Assembly: GCA_944386475.1 (NCBI GenBank)
Contig: CALXBH010000012.1
Location: 1-33,821 of the forward strand
Reading direction: 5' to 3'
Source: an uncultured Clostridia bacterium
Lineage (GTDB): Bacteria > Bacillota > Clostridia > Oscillospirales > Ruminococcaceae
Length of the DNA: 33,821 bases
Positions 22,526-31,180 of the stretch are shown piece after piece (within the stretch, counting starts at the first letter, position 1; each line of letters starts with the position of its first letter). Under the pieces are notes generated by a model. It worked only from the letters and a program-made list of their open reading frames with translations. It made no database searches and was not told the DNA's origin. Position numbers and translations under genes: made by a program.

Positions 22526-23788
22526 ATGGGCATGACAATGAGCCAGAAGATTTTAGCGGCCCACGCCGGGCTCGACCATGTGGAGGCCGGGCAGTTAATC
22601 AAGGCCAAGCTGGACATGGTTCTGGGCAACGACGTCACCACCCCCGTGGCGGTGAACGAATTCCGCAAAGCGGGCTTTGACAAGGTGTTTGACAAGGAGA
22701 AGATCTCGCTGGTAATGGATCACTTTACCCCCAACAAGGACATTAAAGCGGCGGGACAGTGCAAGCTCTGCCGGGAGTTCGCCGGGGAGCAGGACATCCT
22801 GCACTATTACGATGTGGGACAGATGGGCATCGAACACGCCCTGCTGCCCGAAAAAGGCATCATCGCCGCCGGGGAGCTGTGCATCGGCGCGGACTCCCAC
22901 ACCTGCACCTACGGCGCGCTGGGAGCGTTTTCTACCGGCGTCGGCTCCACCGACATGGCGGCGGGCATGGCCACCGGAGAGGCCTGGTTTAAAGTCCCCT
23001 CCGCCATCCAGTTCCGTTTGACCGGGAAGCTTTCTCCCTGGGTCAGCGGCAAAGACGTAATTTTGCACATCATCGGCATGATCGGCGTGGACGGCGCCCT
23101 TTATAAATCCATGGAATTCACCGGCCCCGGGGTCAAAAACCTGACCATGGATGACCGGCTTTGCATCGCCAACATGGCCATCGAGGCCGGCGGCAAAAAC
23201 GGCATCTTCCCGGTAGACGAAGTCACCGTGGAATACATGAAAGACCGGGTGAACCGGGAGTACAAGGTGTACGAGGCTGATCCCGACGCGGAGTACGACG
23301 AGGTGTACGACATCGATCTGAGCACCATTAAATCCACCGTGGCCTTCCCGCACCTGCCGGAAAACACCCGCACCATCGACGAGGTGGGCGACGTGCCCAT
23401 TGACCAGGTGGTCATCGGCTCCTGCACCAACGGACGCCTGTCCGACCTGGAGGCGGCCGCGGCGGTGTTCCAGGGCAAAAAGGTGGCCAAAGGCGTGCGG
23501 GCGATTGTCATCCCCGCCACCCAGGACATCTATATGAAAGCCATGGAAATGGGCCTTTTGCGCACCTTTATCGAGGCGGGCTGCATTGTCTCCACCCCCA
23601 CCTGCGGCCCCTGCCTGGGCGGCCATATGGGCATTTTGGCGGAAGGCGAACGGGCGGTGGCCACCACCAACCGCAACTTTGTCGGCCGCATGGGCCATCC
23701 CAACAGCGAGGTTTACTTGGCAAGCCCCGCCATCGCGGCGGCCAGCGCCATCGCCGGCAAGATCAGCGACGTGAAGGACGTTTTATAA
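22526..23788 (+). CDS. leuC: 3-isopropylmalate dehydratase, large subunit
   Basis: A 420-aa aconitase-family subunit that, with LeuD, isomerises 2-isopropylmalate to 3-isopropylmalate in leucine synthesis. The 4Fe-4S ligands are visible: Cys300 in GSCTNGR, Cys360 and Cys363 in [27 protein letters not shown] and MDHFTPNKD are also typical. The 420-aa length marks the short, archaeal/clostridial LeuC type that works with a separate 160-aa LeuD. AAAGGAG lies upstream of the ATG. Eighteen bases separate it from leuD. Notably no leuA (isopropylmalate synthase) sits in this operon. Confidence 0.96.
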   Translation: MGMTMSQKILAAHAGLDHVEAGQLIKAKLDMVLGNDVTTPVAVNEFRKAGFDKVFDKEKISLVMDHFTPNKDIKAAGQCKLCREFAGEQDILHYYDVGQMGIEHALLPEKGIIAAGELCIGADSHTCTYGALGAFSTGVGSTDMAAGMATGEAWFKVPSAIQFRLTGKLSPWVSGKDVILHIIGMIGVDGALYKSMEFTGPGVKNLTMDDRLCIANMAIEAGGKNGIFPVDEVTVEYMKDRVNREYKVYEADPDAEYDEVYDIDLSTIKSTVAFPHLPENTRTIDEVGDVPIDQVVIGSCTNGRLSDLEAAAAVFQGKKVAKGVRAIVIPATQDIYMKAMEMGLLRTFIEAGCIVSTPTCGPCLGGHMGILAEGERAVATTNRNFVGRMGHPNSEVYLASPAIAAASAIAGKISDVKDVL

Positions 23789-23805
23789 GAAAGGATGGGT
23801 GAGCA

Positions 23806-24288
23806 ATGAACGCACACGGCAAGGTACATAAATACGGCGACAACGTGGATACCGACGTCATCATCCCCGCCCGGTATCTGAACACGGCGGACCACAAGGA
23901 ACTGGCCGCCCACTGCATGGAGGATATTGACAAGGACTTTGTAAACAAGGTAAAACCCGGAGATATTATGGTGGCCCGGGAAAACTTCGGCTGCGGCTCC
24001 TCCCGGGAGCATGCGCCCATCGCCATCAAGGAAAGCGGCATCGCCTGCGTCATCGCGGCGACCTTTGCTAGAATTTTTTACCGCAACGCCATCAACATCG
24101 GCCTTCCCATCCTGGAATGCCCCGAGGCGGCGGAAAAAATCCAAAACGGGGACGAGGTGGATATCGATTTTGACACCGGTATCATCCGCAATATCACCCG
24201 GAACGAGACCTATAAAGCACAGCCCTTCCCGGAGTTTATTAAGGACATCATGAAAAGCGGCGGCCTTTTAAACTCCTTAAAAAAATAG
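23806..24288 (+). CDS. leuD: 3-isopropylmalate dehydratase, small subunit
   Basis: A 160-aa swivel-domain partner of LeuC. Recognised by the N-terminal [21 protein letters not shown], the loop [14 protein letters not shown] that contributes active-site Ser/Arg contacts, and [15 protein letters not shown]. Length matches the short LeuD type that pairs with 420-aa LeuC. The ATG is preceded by GAAAGGAT and the gene follows leuC by 18 nt. Its stop codon is 24 nt before an unusual TTG-started membrane segment that runs into leuB. Confidence 0.96.
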   Translation: MNAHGKVHKYGDNVDTDVIIPARYLNTADHKELAAHCMEDIDKDFVNKVKPGDIMVARENFGCGSSREHAPIAIKESGIACVIAATFARIFYRNAINIGLPILECPEAAEKIQNGDEVDIDFDTGIIRNITRNETYKAQPFPEFIKDIMKSGGLLNSLKK

Positions 24289-24312
24289 GCCGGAAAAAAG
24301 GAGGCTTTTGCT

Positions 24313-24525
24313 TTGAAGCCTGATAAAAAACGCCTGTGGCAGGGGATTTTGCTAGTGATCTTAGCTATCCTTCTGTTCTTTTTCCTGGCTGTGCTGGAGC
24401 GCGTGACAAGCCCGCTCCAAAAATTTCTTGTGTATATCCTGCTGCTTAGCCTGGGCGGCGGCATCATCGCGATTGTGATGTCTTTTGCCCGGGATGACGC
24501 GCAAAAAAAGGAGAGAAAATACAAC
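24313..24525 (+). other. in-frame 71-codon membrane segment ahead of leuB
   Basis: A TTG codon at 24313, with a very strong AAAAAAGGAGG 7 nt upstream, opens a frame of 71 codons. It encodes two hydrophobic helices ([19 protein letters not shown] about 11-29; [20 protein letters not shown] about 38-57) and a basic/acidic end [11 protein letters not shown]. There is no stop codon before the leuB ATG at 24526 and the frame is the same, so reading from the TTG yields a 427-aa membrane-anchored LeuB. LeuB has a second site (AAGGAG, 12 nt before its ATG). Either two products arise from nested starts, or a small membrane gene has fused to leuB by loss of its stop. No homologue of the segment is recognised. 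Confidence 0.6.
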
Positions 24526-25596
24526 ATGCAGAAAACCATTGCAGTGATCAAAGGCGACGGCATCGGCCCGGAGATCGTCACCGAGGCCATGAAGGTACTG
24601 GACAAGGTCGCCGAGAAGTATAACCACAAATTTACCTACAAGGAAGTGCTGATGGGCGGGTGCGCCATTGACGCCACCGGCGAGCCCCTCCCCCAGCAGA
24701 CCATTGATATCTGCCAATGCTCGGACAGCGTGCTGCTGGGCGCGGTAGGCGGCCCCAAATGGGACACCCTGCCCGGCGACCGGCGGCCGGAAAAAGGCCT
24801 TTTAGGCCTGCGGGGAGCGCTGGGGCTGTTCGCCAACATCCGCCCCTCCCACTTGAATCCCGTTTTGGCGGACGCCTGCCCGCTGAAAAACGAGATCGTG
24901 GGGGACGGCATCGACCTGATGGTGGTGCGGGAGCTCATCGGCGGCGCCTATTTCGGCAAGCGGGAAACCTATGTGAAAGACGGCGAAAAGATCGCCTATG
25001 ACACCACCAAATACAGCGAAAGCGAAGTGGAACGGGTGGCCCGGGTGGCCTTCCAGATGGCCCGTAAGCGCCGCAGCAAGGTGAACAGCGTGGACAAGGC
25101 GAATGTGTTAGACAGCTCCCGGCTGTGGCGGGAAGTGGTGGAACGGGTGGCCAAGGATTATCCCGACGTGGAGTTTTCCAATATGCTGGTGGACAACTGC
25201 GCCATGCAGCTGGTGCGCAATCCCGGCCAGTTTGACGTGATCGTCACCGAAAACCTGTTCGGCGACATTTTAACCGACGAGGCCAGCATGATTACCGGCT
25301 CCATCGGCATGATCCCCTCCGCTTCGCTGGGCAGTGGAAAAATGGGCCTGTACGAGCCCATCCATGGCTCCGCTCCGGACATTGCGGGACAAAACAAAGC
25401 GAATCCCATCGCTACCATCCTGTCGGCGGCCATGATGCTGCGCTACTCCTTCGATATGGATGTAGAGGCGAAAAACGTGGAGGACGCCGTCCAGAAGGTG
25501 CTGGAGGCGGGCTACCGCACCGGCGATATTATGAGCGAGGGCTGCAAGCAGGTGAGCTGCCAAGAGATGGGCGACTTAATCTGCCAGAACATCTAA
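24526..25596 (+). CDS. leuB: 3-isopropylmalate dehydrogenase
   Basis: A 356-aa NAD-dependent enzyme that oxidises and decarboxylates 3-isopropylmalate to 2-ketoisocaproate. Signatures: [10 protein letters not shown] near the N terminus, substrate arginines in [23 protein letters not shown], and the metal-binding [23 protein letters not shown]-binding [14 protein letters not shown] follows. The start at 24526 corresponds to family N termini ([11 protein letters not shown]), with AAGGAG 12 nt upstream. Last gene of the operon, followed by a strong terminator. See the preceding entry: the frame is open upstream for 71 more codons, so a longer, membrane-attached form is possible. Standard LeuB enzymes are soluble dimers. 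Confidence 0.95.
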   Translation: MQKTIAVIKGDGIGPEIVTEAMKVLDKVAEKYNHKFTYKEVLMGGCAIDATGEPLPQQTIDICQCSDSVLLGAVGGPKWDTLPGDRRPEKGLLGLRGALGLFANIRPSHLNPVLADACPLKNEIVGDGIDLMVVRELIGGAYFGKRETYVKDGEKIAYDTTKYSESEVERVARVAFQMARKRRSKVNSVDKANVLDSSRLWREVVERVAKDYPDVEFSNMLVDNCAMQLVRNPGQFDVIVTENLFGDILTDEASMITGSIGMIPSASLGSGKMGLYEPIHGSAPDIAGQNKANPIATILSAAMMLRYSFDMDVEAKNVEDAVQKVLEAGYRTGDIMSEGCKQVSCQEMGDLICQNI

Positions 25597-25608
25597 CGGC
25601 GAAACGAC

Positions 25609-25657
25609 AAAACGCCTGGGAAGGCATTGCCTTCCCAGGCGTTTTCCTGTTTTTTTG
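25609..25657 (+). terminator. terminator of the ilv-leu operon
   Basis: The perfect 17-bp arms AAAACGCCTGGGAAGGC / GCCTTCCCAGGCGTTTT (25609-25625/25629-25645) with a 3-nt loop are followed by CCTGTTTTTTT, 13 nt after leuB. Confidence 0.9.
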
Positions 25658-25663
25658 GGGGGA

Positions 25664-25777
25664 TTATTTGGTCACCACGATCCGCAGGGTGTCTGAACCG
25701 CTGCCCTCCATCACATCGGTGGTCACCGTGATTTTTGCACCGTAAATTTTAGTGATAAAATTTACGGTGCATACTCC
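25664..25777 (-). pseudogene. decayed C-terminal gene fragment
   Basis: The minus-strand frame ending in TAA at 25664-25666 reads AKITVTTDVMEGSGSDTLRI, then VVTK and stop. Its coding-like codon use matches the GC-rich neighbours, but there is no start with a usable ribosome binding site and the frame is blocked upstream. It looks like the tail of a lost gene. A perfect 15-bp inverted repeat (25737-25770) overlaps its upstream part. Confidence 0.35.
25737..25770. repeat. perfect 15-bp inverted repeat
   Basis: GCACCGTAAATTTTA - GTGA - TAAAATTTACGGTGC. Strong hairpin on either strand without a T run, lying between two decayed gene fragments. It may be the scar or end of a small mobile element. 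Confidence 0.6.
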
Positions 25778-25791
25778 CTTCTTTCAGCCCC

Positions 25792-25890
25792 TTAAAATAA
25801 ATACGGCGTTCGCGCTGTATCCTCTGGAGGATAGATAACCTGCGCCACGGCGGAATCCTGATAGTAACACACTTTCACCAGTTTGTCCAA
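25792..25890 (-). pseudogene. decayed gene fragment or small ORF
   Basis: The minus-strand frame from a TTG at 25890 to TAA at 25792 gives 32 codons reading LDKLVKVCYYQDSAVAQVIY, then PPEDTARTPYLF. It looks protein-coding but has no ribosome binding site and no recognised homologue. Together with 25664-25777 it probably marks a degraded gene. Confidence 0.3.
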
Positions 25891-25899
25891 TAGTGAGAA

Positions 25900-25928
25900 A
25901 AAGGAGCAGCCCCTAGGACTGCTCCTTT
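25900..25928 (-). terminator. terminator of the M23 peptidase gene
   Basis: AAGGAGCAG / CTGCTCCTT (25901-25909/25919-25927) is followed on the minus strand by TTTTTCTC, 19 nt after the stop at 25947. Confidence 0.85.
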
Positions 25929-25946
25929 ATATTGTTAGATTCCTTT

Positions 25947-27734
25947 TTATCTTCCCCGGCGGCCGATAAAGTTTTCCGGGTTTAAGATTGAGCCGTTGTA
26001 GCGCACCTCAAAGTGGCAATGATTGCCGGTAGCCTGACCGGTCATACCCACCGCAGCGATGTTCTCGCCCTGCTCTACATACTGGCCTACCTGCACATAT
26101 AGCTCGGAGTTGTGGCCGTACAGAGTCTGATAGCCGTTTCCGTGATCGATGATGACACACTTGCCATAACCGGAATACCATTTTGCCAAGGTGACCGTTC
26201 CGGAAGCGGAAGCGTAAACCGGCGTTCCTTTAGGCGCGGCAATGTCAGTACCTTTATGCCGGCGGGATCCGCCGTAACCGGAACTGGTATAACCGCCGCC
26301 TACCGGCCACATAAACTGGGTGCCGGCCGCCGCGGTGATGCTCTCACCTTTGCCGCGGGAAACCGAGTCGTTGCTGGCAGGTTCCCGGGTGCCCTTGATG
26401 ATCTGTTTGGTGACGGGTTCTTTTAAAACCACTGTCTCTAAGATATCCCGGGACACTTCGGTGCCGTTTACATATTCCACTTTGGCGGTGATCTGGTTTT
26501 CGCCGTCCTGGCCTTCCTGCTTTAACACAGAATAGCCCTTGACGTAGTTATCGTCCTCGATCTCCTCGGTTTCGTAGCTGACCGTTTCGTTATAGGTCAT
26601 AACCTTGCTGACCTTCACGCTTAAAAACGGCTCGCTGGCCTGTAAAACAAGCTCCCGTCCGGGGAGGAAATTGGTTTCAATGTCCGGGTTTAACGCTTTA
26701 AGCTCAGAATAAGCAACATCGTTTTTGGAGGCGACGCCGGTGGGCGTATCCCCTTCCACGACGGTATAAGTTTTTTCGGTCTGGACTTCGCCGGTAATCA
26801 GATCTGTCAGCTCTTTGGTGTCTACCACGCTGGCTGTCAAATACAGCCCCTGCTTAATCTCCACATCCTTGACAAAGGAGACCTCGGCATCCGGTTCCTT
26901 GTCCCGGTACACCTGCAGCATGCTGTCTAACTGTTCTTCCAAAACGCCTGCGTCTTTTACGGCGCCATAGAACTCGCCGTCGATATACAAGCCTTCCGCC
27001 TCGGTGATTTCCTGGTTGGAGTTTTTAATCAGCTGGTCGGTGAGGTTATCCTCATTAATCAACTGGTCTTTATCCACAACGCTTAATGAAAACTGCGGAT
27101 TGGTTTCTAAAATATCATTGCCATCTTCATAGATGATGCGCTGCTGCATCATGTGCTCCGCCTGCTCGTATACGCTCTCGTCGCTGACGTAACCGAGGGT
27201 TTCGCCGTTATAATTGACCTCTACCGCAAAGGTGAGCATAGACGCAAAGTGGATAATATAGGCAAGCACGCCAATGCACAATACCGGCATCGCATAGTTA
27301 ACGGCCGTTTTAAAATAGCGGCGGTTGTTGTAAACACCGTGGAAAAAGGTGCCTGATACAGCCTTGAAAACCGAGGTTCCTTCTGCTTTGGCTTGTCCTG
27401 CCCGGGATTTCATCAGCCGGACGCCGTTCGCCGCCAAGATAAACGGTACTGCAAACCGCCGGCCTACAGCGCAGGCTGCCCTTTTAAACAACCGAAGAGA
27501 ACGCCTGCCTAAAATCCGGAAACGGCGGAGCAAAAAGCTCCCGCCCCGGCGGATAAGAGATCCCAAAAAGAAGAGGCTGGCTTTGGTGTAATCACCGGTC
27601 ACCTCTAATAATTTATATATACTTTTATAAATGGTTGTAAGCATGGTCATGTTGTGAGAATTCTGTTCGGCCTCCACACCGCTTTGGGACAGCTTGGAAT
27701 TTTTAGAATCCTGGCTGTCTTTGCTGTGAGCCAT
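25947..27734 (-). CDS. membrane-anchored M23 peptidoglycan endopeptidase with LysM and G5 domains
   Basis: A 595-aa cell-wall hydrolase. A long, basic cytoplasmic head (about 1-140) precedes one transmembrane helix (about 145-168). The external part has an alpha/beta region, a LysM wall-binding domain (about 314-358; YTVVEGDTPTGVASK), a G5 domain (about 376-448), and a C-terminal LytM/M23 domain. Its zinc ligands are visible: HKGTDIA (His and Asp, about 490) and HCHFE (about 573). It likely cleaves peptide cross-links during growth or sporulation, a common role of clostridial M23/G5 proteins. The start at 27734 is supported by AAGGGAG 8 nt upstream; an in-frame TTG six codons earlier overlaps that site. 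Monocistronic with its own promoter and terminator. Confidence 0.9.
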   Translation of the reverse strand: MAHSKDSQDSKNSKLSQSGVEAEQNSHNMTMLTTIYKSIYKLLEVTGDYTKASLFFLGSLIRRGGSFLLRRFRILGRRSLRLFKRAACAVGRRFAVPFILAANGVRLMKSRAGQAKAEGTSVFKAVSGTFFHGVYNNRRYFKTAVNYAMPVLCIGVLAYIIHFASMLTFAVEVNYNGETLGYVSDESVYEQAEHMMQQRIIYEDGNDILETNPQFSLSVVDKDQLINEDNLTDQLIKNSNQEITEAEGLYIDGEFYGAVKDAGVLEEQLDSMLQVYRDKEPDAEVSFVKDVEIKQGLYLTASVVDTKELTDLITGEVQTEKTYTVVEGDTPTGVASKNDVAYSELKALNPDIETNFLPGRELVLQASEPFLSVKVSKVMTYNETVSYETEEIEDDNYVKGYSVLKQEGQDGENQITAKVEYVNGTEVSRDILETVVLKEPVTKQIIKGTREPASNDSVSRGKGESITAAAGTQFMWPVGGGYTSSGYGGSRRHKGTDIAAPKGTPVYASASGTVTLAKWYSGYGKCVIIDHGNGYQTLYGHNSELYVQVGQYVEQGENIAAVGMTGQATGNHCHFEVRYNGSILNPENFIGRRGR

Positions 27735-27783
27735 GACAACATCTCCCTTCAAAAAGATTACAAATCAGTAACAACTGTTTACT

Positions 27784-27811
27784 ATTATAGCGCAGAATCT
27801 TGTTTTTGCAA
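27784..27811 (-). promoter_or_regulatory. promoter of the M23 peptidase gene
   Basis: On the minus strand TTGCAA (27806-27811) and TATAAT (27784-27789) with 16-nt spacing lie about 50 nt upstream of the start codon. Confidence 0.65.
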
Positions 27812-28272
27812 CCTTTTCGGGGCAACTTTTTAAAGGCAAAGGCTAATGTTTGTAATATATGCACAATATAAAACAAATATTTTATCGAGTATTTCCACAG
27901 TTTTTGTTATTTTTTGTTATTGATTTGTAATGGATCTGGAGAATCCGCTCTTTATTATACGGTTGGTAATGATTTGTTCCCTTCTTTTGTACTGACACAT
28001 CTTTATCCTATGAAGCATTCTGATTTTAGTTACTTCCCACGCAAAAACGGCCCCAGTAAAAACAAGCTGACGAATGAGTAAACCAGGCTCTTTAATATTC
28101 CAAAATCCTTTTATAGAAAGAAAATTGCCACATCATCCCGCAGCCGCATATTGATAAAAGAGAGGTATTTGAATGGTTGCATTCCTGTATGCAAAAATTC
28201 TCCTTCTCCCTCCGGTAGTTAGAGGGGGCAAAATCAAGGAAAATGTTGTCTAACGACAAAAGGAGGACGCAA
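27812..28272. other. intergenic region before the phage-type cassette
   Basis: About 460 bp, strongly AT-rich, with repeated TTTTTGTTATT-type tracts around 27900-27925. No ORF with a ribosome binding site, tRNA or clear attachment site is visible. A weak hairpin CCCTC/GAGGG lies at 28208-28226. The promoter of the downstream cassette should be here, but I cannot single out one convincing pair of boxes. Confidence 0.4.
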
Positions 28273-30564
28273 ATGGAAACCTATAGAACCGAAATTACCC
28301 TGGATTTAAACGGGCGGCCGGAAGATCAGCTGGTGACCGCCAAGCAGGGGGATAAACAAACCCGGATCATCCGGGCGAACATTGTGGCGGACGGAATTCC
28401 GGTCACACAGACAGGCCAAATAACCGCCATCTTCACCTGCCACAAGCCGGACGACACCCAGGTGGTGCAGACGGCCACCGTCGGCCAGGGAGGGAAGGAC
28501 GTATCCGTCACCCTATCGGAGCAGTGCTTTACTGCCGCTGGGGCCTGCCGGTGTGAATTCACCTTCAAGCAGGATGAATATATCCTCTCCACCGCCGTGT
28601 TTACCATGATGGTCTATCCATCCGCCTATGACCCGGAGGCTTTAGAGAGTACCGACGATTACCAGGGCTTTTTGGAGGCTATTGAGGAGGCGGAAAACGC
28701 CGCTGGCGCCGCCAACACCGCCGCAGAGTCGGCGAATACAGCGGCGGGTAAAGCCACTTCCGCCGCAAATGATGCATCGCGGGAGGCTGAAAGAGCCTAT
28801 CAATCCGCCCAGGCTGCGAACGCTGCGGCGGGAAAAGCCAACAGCGCAGCTTCTGCCGCCAACAACGCGGCAAGCTCGGCCAATTCCGCTGCGGACTATG
28901 CTGAGGAACAGGGGGATTATGCCAAGGCCCAGGGGGACTACGCCAAAGGGGTGGCAAGGGAAGCCCGCTGCCTCATCCCCATCCCCTATGGCGATAACAT
29001 CCCAACGGAGGACCGGACGGCGGGCGTGTTCTACCTGCAGCAGACGGAGGAAAACGGCATCCCCGGCGCTGCGTTCCCCGCAGAGACCGATGGAACCGTT
29101 ACCCGCCCGGCAGCAGCACCCCTGCAAAGCGCGGAAATCCTGGGAGAAACCACTGAAACCGGGACGGGAGACAAAAGCCCCCAGAACCCATACACCATCG
29201 TCGGGGCAGAACCCACCAAGCTCAGGGTATGCGGGAAAAACCTCATCCCCACCCCGGCAAACGGCCAGAGCTCAGGCGGGGTGGCCTTTACGGTGAACGA
29301 GGACGGCAGCATCACGATCAAGGGGACGGCTCCCGCCAGCGGTCATGTGTATTTTAACCTGCCCAAATTTTTCCTGAAGCAGGGCCAATACTGCTTGTCT
29401 GCGGGGACGAATATGCCCACGGGGACGGAGCTGGTTTTGCGGAAAGGGAACGTTATCGAGGTGATCTGCCAGGTATCCGCCGGACAAAGCTCGGTGACAA
29501 AGAATATCCCCTATACCGGAGAAGTGATGCCGTATATCGTCGTATTCCAGGGCAATACCGTGGATACCACTATCTATCCTCAATTAGAGCTGGGCAGTAC
29601 GGCATCCGCCTATGAATCCTATCATGGGGCAGACACCGATCTTCCCACCCTCTCCGCTCCGTTGTACAGCCTGCCGGACGGTACGGCGGACAGCTATGAT
29701 GCCGTCAGCGGAAAGGAAGTGCGGCGCGTAAAGTGTATAACATTTGACGGCGGCGAAGATTGGATCAAGAGTACGCAGACGGAAAACCGCTTTTTGTTGG
29801 AGGATGGGGACTGGAAAGCAAATCAAAATCCAATATGCTCCCACTACCCATCAGGGGCCAATACAGGGGTATGGATTGATAGTTATAATGGTGGGCGGCT
29901 TATTATCGATGTCCCCGCTGAGCAAGGGATTACCGATCTGGCAAGCTGGGGATATTTCTTATCCGACCAATATCAGGAGGGGACCCCGGTCACAGTGGTG
30001 TATGAGCTCTCGGAGCCGGAGAAAACCGTCCACATGCCGGAAGAGATCCCAGTAACAGAGGATACCCGCCTGATCGCGGCGGACGCCGGGGGGATGCAGG
30101 CGGTCTATCTGCAAGTTCCGGAGGGGGAGGCTTACCACACCCAGTTACAGGATGCCGACGGGAACGTCCTCTGCCCTGCCACCGATGCGGACAGCGTTTT
30201 CGGACTGGCTAAGGTGGCAAAAACCGGAAAATACAGCGATCTTACTGGAGCTCCAGCGGAGATCCCGTTTGAAACCGGAAGCTTTTCCATGTCCCCCATG
30301 CCCGGCACCTGCTATTATCAGCGGGTGGGAAATTTCTGTTTCCTCAGCTGCCCCAGCACCAGCTTTAACGGCTCAGGCAACGGTGCGGCGGACGGTCTCC
30401 CTTTCCGGGCAGTGACTGCCAAGTGCAACCTTTGCCCCTCCTCCTATAACGCGGACTTTAATGGGGAGATAAAAGTATCCGGCAGTACGTTGTATTACAA
30501 CACCCACAGCAGTGTCGCTTTTTCCGGCAGCTTTACCTGTCTCTATCAGATCGAAGAAGAATAA
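28273..30564 (+). CDS. phage baseplate upper protein (BppU-like) / tail fibre
   Basis: A 763-aa structural phage-type protein. The N-terminal about 125 residues look like a BppU N-terminal domain (TEITLDLNG...TRIIRANIVADGIPV, ending FTMMVYPSAY), which docks fibres on baseplates. An alanine-rich helical stretch follows (about 140-225: repeated NTAAESA, SAANDAS, YAEEQGDYAKAQGDYAKG), probably a trimeric coiled coil. The remaining 530 residues form a fibre/receptor-binding part with a KNLIPTP...VNEDGSITIKGTA beta-sandwich and the tail-fibre motif GKYSDLTGAP. The start at 28273 has AAAGGAGG 6 nt upstream. It heads a four-gene co-directional set with holin and endolysin, yet no other tail gene precedes it. 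Confidence 0.82.
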   Translation: METYRTEITLDLNGRPEDQLVTAKQGDKQTRIIRANIVADGIPVTQTGQITAIFTCHKPDDTQVVQTATVGQGGKDVSVTLSEQCFTAAGACRCEFTFKQDEYILSTAVFTMMVYPSAYDPEALESTDDYQGFLEAIEEAENAAGAANTAAESANTAAGKATSAANDASREAERAYQSAQAANAAAGKANSAASAANNAASSANSAADYAEEQGDYAKAQGDYAKGVAREARCLIPIPYGDNIPTEDRTAGVFYLQQTEENGIPGAAFPAETDGTVTRPAAAPLQSAEILGETTETGTGDKSPQNPYTIVGAEPTKLRVCGKNLIPTPANGQSSGGVAFTVNEDGSITIKGTAPASGHVYFNLPKFFLKQGQYCLSAGTNMPTGTELVLRKGNVIEVICQVSAGQSSVTKNIPYTGEVMPYIVVFQGNTVDTTIYPQLELGSTASAYESYHGADTDLPTLSAPLYSLPDGTADSYDAVSGKEVRRVKCITFDGGEDWIKSTQTENRFLLEDGDWKANQNPICSHYPSGANTGVWIDSYNGGRLIIDVPAEQGITDLASWGYFLSDQYQEGTPVTVVYELSEPEKTVHMPEEIPVTEDTRLIAADAGGMQAVYLQVPEGEAYHTQLQDADGNVLCPATDADSVFGLAKVAKTGKYSDLTGAPAEIPFETGSFSMSPMPGTCYYQRVGNFCFLSCPSTSFNGSGNGAADGLPFRAVTAKCNLCPSSYNADFNGEIKVSGSTLYYNTHSSVAFSGSFTCLYQIEEE

Positions 30565-30577
30565 AGGATGGCGAACA

Positions 30578-30844
30578 ATGGAAGCACTGATATCAGCGGG
30601 AGCGGCGGTGATCGTCGGCATATTATCCCTTGTAGGGGTGATGATCACCAACAGCCGCTCCAACACCAAAATGCAGCAGGAGATGAAAACCTCCCAGGCG
30701 GTCACCGATGAGAAGATCAATGAACTGACAAGGGAGGTGAGACGCCACAATGATTTTGCCCAGCGTATCCCGGTGCTGGAGGAAAAAATTAAAGTAACCA
30801 ATCACCGGTTAAGCGATTTGGAGGAATTCCACAAACCCAATTAG
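30578..30844 (+). CDS. small phage-type membrane coiled-coil protein
   Basis: An 88-aa protein. One N-terminal transmembrane helix (about 5-22; LISAGAAVIVGILSLVGVMI) is followed by a charged helical tail with heptad-like spacing (about 30-86). It lies 13 nt after the fibre gene and 18 nt before the holin, with AAAGGAT before its ATG. Small proteins of this build (XhlA-like) often accompany holin and endolysin genes of Gram-positive phages and help membrane disruption, but XhlA has the opposite helix order, so homology is not claimed. Confidence 0.7.
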   Translation: MEALISAGAAVIVGILSLVGVMITNSRSNTKMQQEMKTSQAVTDEKINELTREVRRHNDFAQRIPVLEEKIKVTNHRLSDLEEFHKPN

Positions 30845-30862
30845 ACGAAAGGATGAGCATCA

Positions 30863-31156
30863 ATGGAACAACTGACAAACTATATCAATCCGGAGCTTTT
30901 GATCTTAATCCCGGTGCTGTATATCATCGGGGTGGGGCTGAAAAAGTCCCAGTTAAACGACAAGCATATCCCCTTGGTACTGGGGATCGTAGGGGTCGTG
31001 CTGGCGGCTATCTGGACGGTGGCGACGATGGAGGTCTACACCCTCCACACCGTTTTGATGGGGATCTTTATGGGCCTCACCCAGGGGATCCTGGCCGCCG
31101 GGGCCTCGGTGTATGTACACCAGTTAATCAAGCAGGAAACCACCAAGACCGAATAA
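30863..31156 (+). CDS. phage holin
   Basis: A 97-aa membrane protein with three hydrophobic helices: about 12-27 (LLILIPVLYIIGVGLK), about 38-58 (PLVLGIVGVVLAAIWTVAT) and about 66-88. The segment INPELLILIPVLYIIGVGLK followed by IPLVLGIVGVVLA is typical of the Hol44/holin superfamily V type. Holins open the membrane so that the endolysin reaches the wall. GAAAGGAT precedes the ATG, and the gene lies 24 nt before the GH25 endolysin, the usual holin-endolysin order. Confidence 0.83.
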   Translation: MEQLTNYINPELLILIPVLYIIGVGLKKSQLNDKHIPLVLGIVGVVLAAIWTVATMEVYTLHTVLMGIFMGLTQGILAAGASVYVHQLIKQETTKTE

Positions 31157-31180
31157 CTTTTTAAGAAAGGATGAGTTTTT

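Noticed and set aside
22595-23698. 367-codon minus-strand frame opposite leuC
   Set aside because: His/Gly/Val-rich antisense artefact of GC-rich third positions; leuC is certain.
28243-28272. Earlier start for the fibre protein gene
   Set aside because: The ten upstream codons contain the AAAGGAGG ribosome binding site itself, so translation starts at 28273.
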